Shown here piece by piece: positions 23,789-32,578 of a stretch of DNA of 51,588 nt. Numbering within the stretch: the stretch's first letter is position 1; each line of letters opens with the position of its first letter. The DNA is from an uncultured Oscillospiraceae bacterium (lineage in GTDB: Bacteria; Bacillota; Clostridia; Oscillospirales; Oscillospiraceae). The notes beneath the pieces were generated by a model. It worked only from the letters and a program-made list of their open reading frames with translations, made no database searches and was not told the DNA's origin. The DNA lies in NCBI GenBank assembly GCA_947585425.1, contig CANPWZ010000012.1, forward strand, positions 1 to 51,588. Reading direction: 5' to 3'. Made by a program: the position numbers and the translations under genes.

Positions 23789-26020
23789 ATGAAGGTCATC
23801 CATCTCATCAGCGGCGGCGACACCGGCGGCGCCAAGACCCACGTCCACTCCCTTCTGAGGGGCCTGAACCAGCATATCCAGGCGGACATAATCTGCTTTA
23901 CCGACGGGCCCTTCGTGTCCGAGGCCCGGGAGTTGGGCATCCGGGTGGACGTGATCCCCGGCGGCAACCCCATCTCCGTCCTGAATGAGCTGAAGGCCCG
24001 CATCCGCGCCGAAGGGTACGACATCATCCACTGCCACGGCGCCCGGGGCAATCTCATGGGCGCCCTGCTCCAGCGCTCCACCGGCCTGCCGGTGGTGTCC
24101 ACCGTCCACAGCGACCCCAAACTGGACTATATGGGCCGCCCCCTGGCCGCCGCAACCTTCGGCGTGCTCAACGGCTGGGCCCTGCGGGCCATCCGCTATC
24201 ACATCGGCGTGTCCGACGCCATGGCCGACCTGCTCATCGACCGGGGGCTCGACCCCCAGCAGATCTTCGCCATCTACAACGGCGTGGACCTGGAGGAGGA
24301 CCACACGCCGAAGCTGTCCCGGCGGGAATTCCTGGCCTCCCTGGGGCTGGACTGGCCGGAGGACGCCGTCATCGTGGGCATCGCCGCCCGGCTCAACCCG
24401 GTGAAGGACATCCCCACCCTGCTCCGGGGCTTCGCCGCCGCCCACGCCGTCCAGCCCCGGCTCCGGCTCATCGTCGCCGGGGACGGCCCGGAGGAGGTCG
24501 CCCTGCGGCAGCTGGCGGAGGAGCTGGGCGTGGCAGATGCGGTGTGCTTCGCCGGCTGGCTCACCGACACCGACAGCTTTTACAACGCCCTGGACGTAAA
24601 CGCCCTCACCTCCCTGTCCGAGACCTTCTCCTACGCCGTCACTGAGGGGGCCCGGTTCTCCCTGCCCATCGTGTCCACCGCCGTGGGGGGCATCCCCTAC
24701 CTGGTGGAGCACGCCGTCAACGGCTATCTGTTCCAGCCCGGGGACCATGAGGCCCTGGGCCGCCACCTGGCCGCCCTGGCCGCCGACCCCTCTCTCCGCC
24801 GCCGGCTGGGCGGGCGGCTGCTGGAGACGGTGCGGGCCAAATATACCCTGGACCGGACCATCCGGGACCAGTTGGATATTTACGAGACCATCCTCCGCCG
24901 CCACAGCCGCCCCAAGGGGCGGGACGGGGTGGTCCTCTGCGGGGCCTACGGCCAGAACAACGCCGGGGACGAGGCGGTGCTCCGGGCCATCCTGGGGGAA
25001 CTGCGGGCCATCGACCCGGACATGCCCCTGTGGGTGATGACCCGCAAGCCCAAAGAGGTCAAACGGCAGTACCGGGCGGGGGCGGTGTACACCTTCAACA
25101 TCCCCGGCTTCTGCCGCCGGATGGCCAAAAGCCGGCTGTACGTCAACGGCGGCGGCTCTCTGATCCAGGACGTGACCTCCCGCCGCTCCCTGTGGTTCTA
25201 TCTGTTCACCCTGTCCGCCGCCAGACGGCTGGGCTGCCGGGTGATGATGTACGGCTGCGGCATCGGCCCGGTGAATTCCCCGGATGGGAAGAAGCGGGCG
25301 GCCAGGGTCATCAGCAAAGGCGTGGACGCCATCACCCTGCGGGACCAGTACTCCATCCACACCCTGAGAGAGCTTGGGGTCAGCGGCCCGGAGATCGTGC
25401 TGGCCGCCGATCCCGCCCTCACCCTCCCCGCCGCCCCTCGGGAGACCGCCGACGCCCTGCTGCGCTCCGCGGGCCTCGCGCCCGAGCCGGACCAGCGGTA
25501 CCTTGGGATCACCGTCCGGCCCTGGCCGGGTTTTGAGGACAAGGCCGCCGAGTTCGCGGCCGCCGCCGAGTATGCCTATGAGGCGCTGGGCCTGATCCCG
25601 GTGTTCCTCCCCATCGTGGGGGATCTGGACACCGAAGCGGCCAGGACCGTGGCCGCCCGCATCCAAAAGGCCCCTTACGCCATCCTTCCCGCCTGCTCCC
25701 GCACCGAGGACACCATCGCCCTGTTCGCCCGGATGGAGGTGGTGCTGTCCATGCGGCTCCACGCCCTGATCTTCGCCGCCGGCCAGGGGGTGCCCGTCGT
25801 GGGGGCGGTGTACGACCCCAAGGTCAGCGCCTTTTTGGACGAGCTGGGGCAGGATCTGCAGATCCCCTTCGGCCAGGTGAGCGCCGGCAGGCTCATCCCC
25901 CTGCTCCGCGCCGCGGCGGAGCGGGCGGGCGACAAGGCCGCCCGGGAGGCCGGGACCGCCGAACTGCTCCGCCTGGAGGCCAACAACAGCGCCATGGCCC
26001 GAAAACTGTTGGAAATGTAA
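23789..26020 (+). CDS. csaB: Fusion of a GT4 glycosyltransferase and a CsaB polysaccharide pyruvyltransferase
   Basis: A 743-residue fusion. Residues 1-370 are a GT-B family 4 glycosyltransferase: GGxxGGAxxH-like start GGDTGGAKTHVHSL, GIAARLNPVKD near 197 and the E-x7-E signature (Glu278, Glu286). Residues about 379-743 are a CsaB-like pyruvyltransferase: LCGAYGQNNAGDEAVLRAIL near 383, YVNGGGSLIQD near 450, then SMRLHALIFAAGQGVP near 650. CsaB adds ketal pyruvate to secondary wall polymers that hold SLH-domain surface proteins. The start is the ATG at 23789 after CGGAGGA. Followed 16 bases later by another glycosyltransferase. Confidence 0.93.
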   Translation: MKVIHLISGGDTGGAKTHVHSLLRGLNQHIQADIICFTDGPFVSEARELGIRVDVIPGGNPISVLNELKARIRAEGYDIIHCHGARGNLMGALLQRSTGLPVVSTVHSDPKLDYMGRPLAAATFGVLNGWALRAIRYHIGVSDAMADLLIDRGLDPQQIFAIYNGVDLEEDHTPKLSRREFLASLGLDWPEDAVIVGIAARLNPVKDIPTLLRGFAAAHAVQPRLRLIVAGDGPEEVALRQLAEELGVADAVCFAGWLTDTDSFYNALDVNALTSLSETFSYAVTEGARFSLPIVSTAVGGIPYLVEHAVNGYLFQPGDHEALGRHLAALAADPSLRRRLGGRLLETVRAKYTLDRTIRDQLDIYETILRRHSRPKGRDGVVLCGAYGQNNAGDEAVLRAILGELRAIDPDMPLWVMTRKPKEVKRQYRAGAVYTFNIPGFCRRMAKSRLYVNGGGSLIQDVTSRRSLWFYLFTLSAARRLGCRVMMYGCGIGPVNSPDGKKRAARVISKGVDAITLRDQYSIHTLRELGVSGPEIVLAADPALTLPAAPRETADALLRSAGLAPEPDQRYLGITVRPWPGFEDKAAEFAAAAEYAYEALGLIPVFLPIVGDLDTEAARTVAARIQKAPYAILPACSRTEDTIALFARMEVVLSMRLHALIFAAGQGVPVVGAVYDPKVSAFLDELGQDLQIPFGQVSAGRLIPLLRAAAERAGDKAAREAGTAELLRLEANNSAMARKLLEM

Positions 26021-26036
26021 GATAGGAGGTCCCCCC

Positions 26037-27116
26037 ATGAAGCAGCTCCTCTGTCTCTCCCACACTCCCTGGCAGGCCCGGCCCGATCGGACCCAGCAGC
26101 TGCTCACCCGCTTTCCCGGCGTGGAGATCCTGCTGTTCGAGCCCGCCCCCGGGAAGGGGCAGCCCAGACAGCCGCAGGGCCGCCGGGTGCGGCCTCACCT
26201 CACGGTCTATCCCCTCCCCGCCCCCCTGCCCGCCGCCGGGGATCGCTCCGTCCTTGCCCTGCGGCGGCTGGAGAAGTGCTCCCTGTTCATCCAGGAGACC
26301 ATGGCCCGCCATCGGTTCCGGGAGCCGGTGCTGTGGTGCAATCATCCCGCCCAGGCCCCCTTCCTGGACGAGCTGGCCTACCGGGGCCTGGTGTACGACT
26401 GCCACCGGCTCTGGGAGGACAAGTGGCTGGAGGCGGAGAGCGAGCTTGCCGCCCACGCCGATGTGGTCCTGGCCGCCTCCCCCGCCCTGGCGGAGCGGCT
26501 CGCCCCCTGCAATCAGAACGCGGCGGTGCTGCCCAACGGCGCCAACCCTCTGATCTTTGACCAGCGGGATCTGCCCGTCCCTCCCGCCGTTGCCGCCCTG
26601 GAGGGCCGCCATCTGCTGTGCCGGGTGGGGGACCTCACCGCCCGGACGGAGCTGTCCCCCCTGATCCACGCTGCCCAGCGCCGGCTGGACTGGCAGTTCC
26701 TCCTGGTGGGGCGCTACACCCAGACGGCGGCGGACCGGCTGAAGGGGCTGGAAAACGTCCATCTGCTGGGCCCCGTAGAGCCCCTGGACGTGCCCGAGTA
26801 CCTGGCCCCCTGCGGTCTGCTGTTCGACCTGCTCCAGAGCGATCAGCGCCCCGCCGGAGTGGTCCCCATCCGGGTCTACGAGTATCTGGCCACCGGCAAG
26901 CCCATCGTGACCATGGCCCAACCCGGGCTGGACGAGCCCTTCCCCGACGCGGTGTACACCGCCTATGACGACGAGGGGTTCCTGTACCGCTGCGGTCTGG
27001 CCCTCCGAGAGGCCCCCTCCCGCGCCCCTCTCCGCCGGGAGTACGCCCGCCGCACCGCCTGGCCCAACCGGGCGGCGGAGGCCATGGGCCTGATGGAGAC
27101 CGCCGGGCTGTTCTGA
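26037..27116 (+). CDS. GT-B glycosyltransferase
   Basis: A 359-residue protein of the GT4-like/TuaH-type group. LLCLSHTPWQARPDRTQQLL at the start and VLPNGANPLIFD near 161 are typical; the C-terminal half has LLVGRYTQ near 221, LGPVEPLDVPEYLAPC near 245 and VPIRVYEYLATGKPIV near 283 with the Glu of the donor site. No transmembrane helix. It probably acts with the upstream fusion on one envelope polysaccharide. AGGAGG ribosome-binding site; there is no clear terminator after it. Confidence 0.88.
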   Translation: MKQLLCLSHTPWQARPDRTQQLLTRFPGVEILLFEPAPGKGQPRQPQGRRVRPHLTVYPLPAPLPAAGDRSVLALRRLEKCSLFIQETMARHRFREPVLWCNHPAQAPFLDELAYRGLVYDCHRLWEDKWLEAESELAAHADVVLAASPALAERLAPCNQNAAVLPNGANPLIFDQRDLPVPPAVAALEGRHLLCRVGDLTARTELSPLIHAAQRRLDWQFLLVGRYTQTAADRLKGLENVHLLGPVEPLDVPEYLAPCGLLFDLLQSDQRPAGVVPIRVYEYLATGKPIVTMAQPGLDEPFPDAVYTAYDDEGFLYRCGLALREAPSRAPLRREYARRTAWPNRAAEAMGLMETAGLF

Positions 27117-27205
27117 CAAATCCGCCGTTTTCGCCACGGTTTGTCCCTTCGGGGCATACATCCTTGTGGAAGCCTACGAAAAGCCCAAAAAATCGTTTTT
27201 ACCCC

Positions 27206-27234
27206 TTGATTTGTGCGCATCTTTGCGATAGAAT
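27206..27234 (+). promoter_or_regulatory. Sigma-A promoter of the purine operon
   Basis: TTGATT (27206-27211), 17 bases, TAGAAT (27229-27234). The leader to purE would be about 180 bases. Confidence 0.6.
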
Positions 27235-27266
27235 AGGGGCAGAAATAACGCGAAGGGGTGCTGAAC

Positions 27267-27350
27267 ATGGGGGTCCGTACTCTTCCGATCCTGCTGTGTT
27301 TTTCCGGCACCATTGCGCCCAGATCCTACCACAATATCACCACAGGCTGA
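27267..27350 (+). CDS. Possible leader peptide of the purine operon
   Basis: ATG to TGA, 27 residues beginning MGVRTLPILLCF. A GAAGGGG ribosome-binding site lies 8 bases upstream and the promoter about 30 bases upstream. The stop codon falls in the 5' arm of the following hairpin. There is no run of one amino acid that would name an effector. It may be chance, but the arrangement matches a translated attenuation leader. Confidence 0.35.
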   Translation: MGVRTLPILLCFSGTIAPRSYHNITTG

Positions 27351-27380
27351 CCGCATCCCGCGGCCAGCCTGCAAATTTTT
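27343..27380 (+). promoter_or_regulatory. Candidate transcription attenuator in the purine operon leader
   Basis: CAGGCTG pairs with CAGCCTG (27343-27349, 27365-27371) and inside this CCGC pairs with GCGG, with one A-C mismatch. CAAATTTTTG follows. The T run starts four bases after the stem, so it is not a perfect terminator. An alternative pairing of the GGGGG at 27381-27385 with downstream CCCC could compete. Confidence 0.35.
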
Positions 27381-27421
27381 GGGGGATTCGTCAAAAAAGC
27401 CCCGGAAAAGGAGTTTTTGCC

Positions 27422-27916
27422 ATGAAAAAAGTGGCCGTTATCATGGGCTCGGACAGCGACTGGCCGGTGGTCAAGGGGGCCTGCGCCCAGCTCAGGGAGT
27501 TCGGCATCCCCTATGAGGCCCACATCCTCAGCGCCCACCGCACCCCGGCGGAGGCGGCGGCGTTCGCCAAAAGCGCCCGGCAGAGCGGCTTCGGGGTGCT
27601 GATCTGCGCCGCCGGCATGGCCGCCCACCTGGCGGGGGTCTTCGCTGGGAACTCCACGCTGCCGGTCATCGGCATCCCCATGAAGGGGGGCGCTATGGAC
27701 GGGCTGGACGCCCTGCTCGCCACGGTGCAGATGCCCTCGGGCATCCCGGTGGCCACGGTGGCCATCAATGGGGCGAAAAACGCCGCCGTGCTGGCCGCCC
27801 AGATCCTGGCCGTGTCCGACGACGATCTGGCCGCCAAGCTGGACGCCGCCCGGGTCAAAATGGCGGAACAGATCGCCGAGAAGGAGGCAAAGCTCCAGGC
27901 GGAGCTGGCCGAATAA
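27422..27916 (+). CDS. purE: N5-CAIR mutase PurE (class I)
   Basis: A 164-residue PurE that isomerises N5-carboxyaminoimidazole ribonucleotide to CAIR. Motifs: MGSDSDWPV at 8-16, LSAHRTP near 37 (catalytic His), [14 protein letters not shown] near 63 and [13 protein letters not shown] near 103. The class I type normally works with PurK, which is not in the window. The frame is open upstream to 27164, but ATG 27422 has AAAAGGAG and the normal N-terminus. First gene of the purine operon. Confidence 0.96.
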   Translation: MKKVAVIMGSDSDWPVVKGACAQLREFGIPYEAHILSAHRTPAEAAAFAKSARQSGFGVLICAAGMAAHLAGVFAGNSTLPVIGIPMKGGAMDGLDALLATVQMPSGIPVATVAINGAKNAAVLAAQILAVSDDDLAAKLDAARVKMAEQIAEKEAKLQAELAE

Positions 27917-27950
27917 ACCTGTTTATATCAACTGAAAGGGAGTTTTTGAT

Positions 27951-28661
<711 letters not shown>

Positions 28662-28670
28662 GGAGTACTT

Positions 28671-30095
28671 ATGGGCGGATTTTTCGGCGCCGTCTCCAAG
28701 CGGGACGTGACCCTTGACATCTTTTTCGGCGTGGACTACCACTCCCACCTGGGCACCCGCCGGGGCGGCATGATCATCCACGATGAGCGGGACGGCTTCC
28801 AGCGCCAGATCCACTCCATCGAGAACACCCCCTTCCGCACCAAGTTCGAGAAGGACCTCCGGGACTTCCACGGCCAGGCGGGCATCGGCTGCATCAGCGA
28901 CACCGACCCCCAGCCCCTGATGGTCCGCTCCCACCTGGGCGTGTACGCCATCACCACCGTGGGCATCATCAACAACGCCGACGAGCTGGTGGAGCGGCAT
29001 TTCGCCCAAGGGGGCAACCACTTTATGGCCATGAGCTCCGGCAAGGTGAACTCCACCGAGCTGGTGGCCGCCCTCATCAACCAGGGCAGCGACTTTGTGG
29101 ACGGCATCCGCCGGGCCCAGGAGCAGGTGGACGGCTCCCTGACCCTGCTGATCCTCACCGAAAAGGGGGAGATCCTGGCCGCCCGGGACAAGGTGGGCCG
29201 CCTGCCGGTGCTGGTGGGCAAAAACGGGGAGGGCCACTGCGTGTCCTTCGAGTCCTTCGCCTACCACAAGCTGGGCTACGAGGACGCCTACGAGCTGGGC
29301 CCCGGCGAGATCGTCAAGCTGGACGCCAACGGCTGGGGCACCGTCTCCCCCGCCGGCAACAGGATGAAGATCTGCGCTTTCCTCTGGACCTATTACGGCT
29401 ACCCCAACTCCAACTATGAGGGGGTCAACGTGGAGGTCATGCGGGGCCGCAACGGCCACATCATGGCCCGGAACGAGCGCGCCCGGGGCGATCTGCCCGA
29501 CGTGGACTACGTGGCCGGCGTGCCCGACTCCGGCGTGCCCCACGCCATCGGCTACGCCAACGAGAGCGGCATCCCCTTCGCCCGGCCCTTTGTGAAATAC
29601 ACCCCCACCTGGCCCCGGTCCTTCATGCCCGCCGACCAGACCACCCGCAACCAGGTGGCCAAGATGAAGCAGATCCCCGTGCCCGAGCTCATCGAGGGCA
29701 AAAAGCTGCTGTTCGTGGACGACTCCATCGTCCGGGGCACCCAGCTCAGGGAGACGGTGGAATTTCTCTACGCCAGCGGCGCGAAGGAGGTCCACATGCG
29801 CTCCGCCTGCCCCCCCATCATGTACGGCTGCAAATTCCTGAACTTCTCCCGCAGCAACTCCGACATGGAGCTCATCGCCCGCAGGACCGTCCAGGAACTG
29901 GAGGGGGACGAGGGCCAGAAGTATCTGGAGGAGTATTCCGACGTGCGCACGGAGCGGGGCCAATGCCTGCTGAAGGCCATCCGGGAGTCCCTGGGCTTCG
30001 ACTCCCTGGGCTATCAGTCCCTGGACGGCCTGCTGGAGGCCATCGGCATCGACCGGGACAAGATCTGTACCTACTGCTGGAACGGAAAAGAATAA
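28671..30095 (+). CDS. purF: PurF-like amidophosphoribosyltransferase lacking the catalytic cysteine
   Basis: A 474-residue protein aligned with PurF over its full length. The phosphoribosyltransferase half is intact: PRPP loop LLFVDDSIVRGTQ near 346 and GVPDSGVPHAIGYANESGIPF near 285. Cysteines that bind Fe-S in B. subtilis PurF have partners: KIC near 235, GCK near 385 and the C-terminal CTYC. But residue 2 is Gly, not the Cys nucleophile, and by eye the HNG and SDTE glutaminase positions are also changed (TVGIINN, VNSTE). An in-frame stop just upstream rules out a processed propeptide. It could use free ammonia or a partner, or be regulatory. Confidence 0.85.
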   Translation: MGGFFGAVSKRDVTLDIFFGVDYHSHLGTRRGGMIIHDERDGFQRQIHSIENTPFRTKFEKDLRDFHGQAGIGCISDTDPQPLMVRSHLGVYAITTVGIINNADELVERHFAQGGNHFMAMSSGKVNSTELVAALINQGSDFVDGIRRAQEQVDGSLTLLILTEKGEILAARDKVGRLPVLVGKNGEGHCVSFESFAYHKLGYEDAYELGPGEIVKLDANGWGTVSPAGNRMKICAFLWTYYGYPNSNYEGVNVEVMRGRNGHIMARNERARGDLPDVDYVAGVPDSGVPHAIGYANESGIPFARPFVKYTPTWPRSFMPADQTTRNQVAKMKQIPVPELIEGKKLLFVDDSIVRGTQLRETVEFLYASGAKEVHMRSACPPIMYGCKFLNFSRSNSDMELIARRTVQELEGDEGQKYLEEYSDVRTERGQCLLKAIRESLGFDSLGYQSLDGLLEAIGIDRDKICTYCWNGKE

Positions 30096-30111
30096 ACTGG
30101 AGGTTTGACCC

Positions 30112-31155
30112 ATGGAAAACTCCCATTCCGCGTCCTACGCCGCCGCGGGGGTGGACGTCACCGCCGGGTACGAGGCGGTGCGCCGCATCCGGCCCATGGT
30201 GGAGTCCACCTACATCCCCGGCGTGATGGGCACCATCGGCGGCTTCGGCGGCCTGTTCGCCCCCGACTTCGCCGGCATGAAAAAGCCGGTGCTGGTCTCC
30301 GGCACCGACGGCGTGGGCACCAAGCAGCGCATCGCCCAGCTGATGGGCAAAAACGACACCGTGGGCATCGACTGCGTGGCCATGTGCGTCAACGACATCG
30401 TCTGCGGCGGGGCCGCCCCCCTGTTCTTCCTGGACTACATCGCCTGCGGCAAAAACGACCCCGCCCGCATCGCCGAGCTGGTGTCCGGCGTCGCCGAGGG
30501 CTGCCGGCAGGCCGAGTGCGCCCTGGTGGGCGGCGAGACCGCCGAGCACCCCGGCACCATGGCCCCCGAGGACTACGACCTGGCTGGCTTCTCCGTCGGC
30601 ATCGTGGACGAGGAGAAGATCATCGACGGCTCCAAACTGGCGGAGGGGGATACCCTCATCGGCCTCGCCTCCTCCGGGGTCCACTCCAACGGGTTCTCCC
30701 TGGTGCGAAAGGTCTTTGACGTGGAGCGCGCCGACCTGAGCGCCCCCGTGGCCGAACTGAACGGAAAGAGCCTGGGCGAGGCCCTGCTGGCCCCCACCCG
30801 CATCTACGTGCGGGCCGTCAAGGCCATGCTCAAAGCCGGGGTGGACATCCACGCGGTGAGCCACATCACCGGCGGCGGGTTCTATGAGAACGTCCCCCGG
30901 ATGATGAAAGACGGCCTCGCCGCCCGCATCGACGTGGCCTCCTTCCCCCGCCCCGCCATCTTCGATCTGATCCAGAAGGCGGGGGACATCCCCACCCGGG
31001 ATATGTACAACACCTTCAACATGGGCGTCGGCATGGTGCTGGCCGTGCCCGCGGCTCAGGCGGAGGCCGCCATGAAAACGGCCAGGTCCGCCGGCGACGT
31101 TCCCTACGTCATCGGCTCGGTGGTCAGGGGCGACGGGGGCGTGGAGCTGGTATGA
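30112..31155 (+). CDS. purM: AIR synthetase PurM
   Basis: A 347-residue phosphoribosylformylglycinamidine cyclo-ligase that makes AIR. Motifs: LVSGTDGVGTKQRIA at 62-76, IDCVAMCVNDIVCGGAAPLFFLDY near 86 (as two parts), GGETAEHPGTM near 143 and HITGGGFYENVPRM near 246. It starts with SYAAAGVDVTAGYEAV as usual. It overlaps purN by ATGA, so the two are translationally coupled. Confidence 0.97.
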   Translation: MENSHSASYAAAGVDVTAGYEAVRRIRPMVESTYIPGVMGTIGGFGGLFAPDFAGMKKPVLVSGTDGVGTKQRIAQLMGKNDTVGIDCVAMCVNDIVCGGAAPLFFLDYIACGKNDPARIAELVSGVAEGCRQAECALVGGETAEHPGTMAPEDYDLAGFSVGIVDEEKIIDGSKLAEGDTLIGLASSGVHSNGFSLVRKVFDVERADLSAPVAELNGKSLGEALLAPTRIYVRAVKAMLKAGVDIHAVSHITGGGFYENVPRMMKDGLAARIDVASFPRPAIFDLIQKAGDIPTRDMYNTFNMGVGMVLAVPAAQAEAAMKTARSAGDVPYVIGSVVRGDGGVELV

Positions 31156-31778
31156 AAAAGATCGCCGTGCTGGTGTCCGGCGGCGGCACCAATCTCCAGG
31201 CCCTCATCGACGCCCAGGGCCGGGGGGAGATCGTGAACGGGGAGATCGCCGCCGTCATTTCGTCCAAGCCCGGGGCCTACGCCCTGGAGCGGGCCGCCAG
31301 GGCCGGCATCCCCGGCTGTGTGATGGCCCGGAAGGAGTACGCGGACAGCCGCTCCTACACCGTGGCCCTGCGGGATAAGCTGAGGGAGCTGGGCATCGAC
31401 CTGGTGGTGCTGGCGGGGTTCATGATCATCCTCACGGAGGAACTGGTGGAGGCCTATCCCAACGCCATCCTCAACGTCCACCCCGCCCTGATCCCCTCCT
31501 TCTGCGGAGAGGGGTTCTACGGGCTCCACGTCCACGAAAAGGCCCTGGAGTACGGGGTGAAGGTGTCCGGCGCCACGGTGCATTTCGTCAGCGCGGAGTG
31601 CGACGGCGGGCCCATCGTGCTGCAAAAGGCCGTCCCCGTGGAGGAGGGCGACACCCCGGAGGCCCTCCAGCGCCGGATCATGGAGCAGGCGGAGTGGAAG
31701 CTGCTGCCCAGAGCCGTGTCCCTGTTCTGCCAGGACAGGCTGCAAGTGGACGGACGGATCGTACACATTACGGACTGA
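31152..31778 (+). CDS. purN: GAR formyltransferase PurN
   Basis: A 208-residue formyl-tetrahydrofolate-dependent enzyme that formylates glycinamide ribonucleotide. Motifs: VLVSGGGTNLQALID at 6-20, LAGFMIILTEELV near 88, NVHPALIPSFCGEGFYGLHVHE near 108 (two segments; catalytic His) and VSGATVHFVSAECDGGPI near 137 (catalytic Asp). The ATG overlaps the purM stop. Confidence 0.96.
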   Translation: MKKIAVLVSGGGTNLQALIDAQGRGEIVNGEIAAVISSKPGAYALERAARAGIPGCVMARKEYADSRSYTVALRDKLRELGIDLVVLAGFMIILTEELVEAYPNAILNVHPALIPSFCGEGFYGLHVHEKALEYGVKVSGATVHFVSAECDGGPIVLQKAVPVEEGDTPEALQRRIMEQAEWKLLPRAVSLFCQDRLQVDGRIVHITD

Positions 31779-31791
31779 GGAGGAATCTGCT

Positions 31792-32496
31792 ATAATCGAC
31801 CTGAATCAATACCTGCGGGACACCGCCTACCCCGGCCGGGGCATCGCGCTGGGCCGGACGGCGGACGGCAAAAAGGCCGCCATCGCCTATTTCATCATGG
31901 GCCGCAGCGAGAACAGCCGCAACCGGGTGTTCGAGGCCACCGACGACGGCATCCGCACCAGAGCTTATGACGAGAGCAAGATGACCGACCCCAGCCTCAT
32001 CATCTACCACCCGGTGCGAAACATGGGCCCCGTGATGACCATCGTCACCAACGGCGACCAGACCGACACCATCCGGGACGCCATCCGGGAGGGCCACTGC
32101 TACCGCCACGCCCTGAACACCCGCACCTTCGAGCCCGACGGCCCCAACTGGACCCCCCGCATCTCCGGCGTGGTCAAGCCCGACGGCTCCTACAACCTGT
32201 CCATCCTGAAATCCCTGGACGGCGACCCCTCCTGCTGCTGCCGGTACTTCTTCGAATACGACAAGCCCGTCCCCGGCGTGGGCCACTTCATCTCCACCTA
32301 CCAGGGGGACGGCAATCCCCTGCCCTCCTTCGAGGGAGAGCCCAAGCGGGTGGCCATCATCGCCTCCACCGCGAAGGAGTGGGCGGACCAGCTTTGGGCC
32401 AGCCTCAACGAGGACAACAAGGTCTCCCTGTTCGTGGAATTCATCGACCTGGAGAGCAAGGCCCGGGACACGGTCATCCTTAACAAACACCAGTGA
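31792..32496 (+). CDS. purO: IMP cyclohydrolase, PurO-like, with apparent ATA start
   Basis: A 234-residue protein of the archaeal-type IMP cyclohydrolase group (COG3363-like), which closes FAICAR to IMP. The conserved start YPGRGIALGRTADGKK, the motif FIMGRSENSRNRVFE and VTNGDQTDTIRDAI are seen. The frame is open to the purN stop, but no ATG, GTG or TTG occurs until ATG 31897, which would cut off the conserved N-terminus. AGGAGG at 31778-31783 is eight bases before ATA (31792-31794), where relatives have Met. I therefore start it at ATA; an AUA start or a changed ATG is possible. Confidence 0.8.
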   Translation: MIDLNQYLRDTAYPGRGIALGRTADGKKAAIAYFIMGRSENSRNRVFEATDDGIRTRAYDESKMTDPSLIIYHPVRNMGPVMTIVTNGDQTDTIRDAIREGHCYRHALNTRTFEPDGPNWTPRISGVVKPDGSYNLSILKSLDGDPSCCCRYFFEYDKPVPGVGHFISTYQGDGNPLPSFEGEPKRVAIIASTAKEWADQLWASLNEDNKVSLFVEFIDLESKARDTVILNKHQ

Positions 32497-32578
32497 CAGC
32501 GACCCCTGACCCGATGGGCTGGATCCGTGAGGCATATGCGTTCGCCGCTTCCAAGCGGCCCGGAAAGTGAGGGTCAAT

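Larger units (their letters stand above)
27117..27421 (+). other. 305-base intergenic region before purE
   Basis: It holds the purine operon promoter (27206-27234), a 27-codon open frame with its own ribosome-binding site (27267-27350), a hairpin with a T run (27343-27380) and the purE ribosome-binding site. I see no purine, PRPP or guanidine riboswitch consensus. The first 90 bases show nothing else I recognise. Confidence 0.6.

Noticed and set aside
27280-27290. Eleven bases identical to the end of a common sequencing adapter
   Set aside because: The flanking bases do not match the adapter, and the surrounding region reads as normal sequence; chance is the best explanation.
27235-27421. 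Purine, PRPP or guanidine riboswitch in the purE leader
   Set aside because: None of the conserved core patterns that I know is visible; the hairpin with the small frame is a better description.
28671-28700. Frameshift or mis-set start hiding the PurF cysteine
   Set aside because: There is an in-frame stop just upstream and no Cys in another frame that would restore MCG; several other glutaminase residues are also changed, so the loss looks old.
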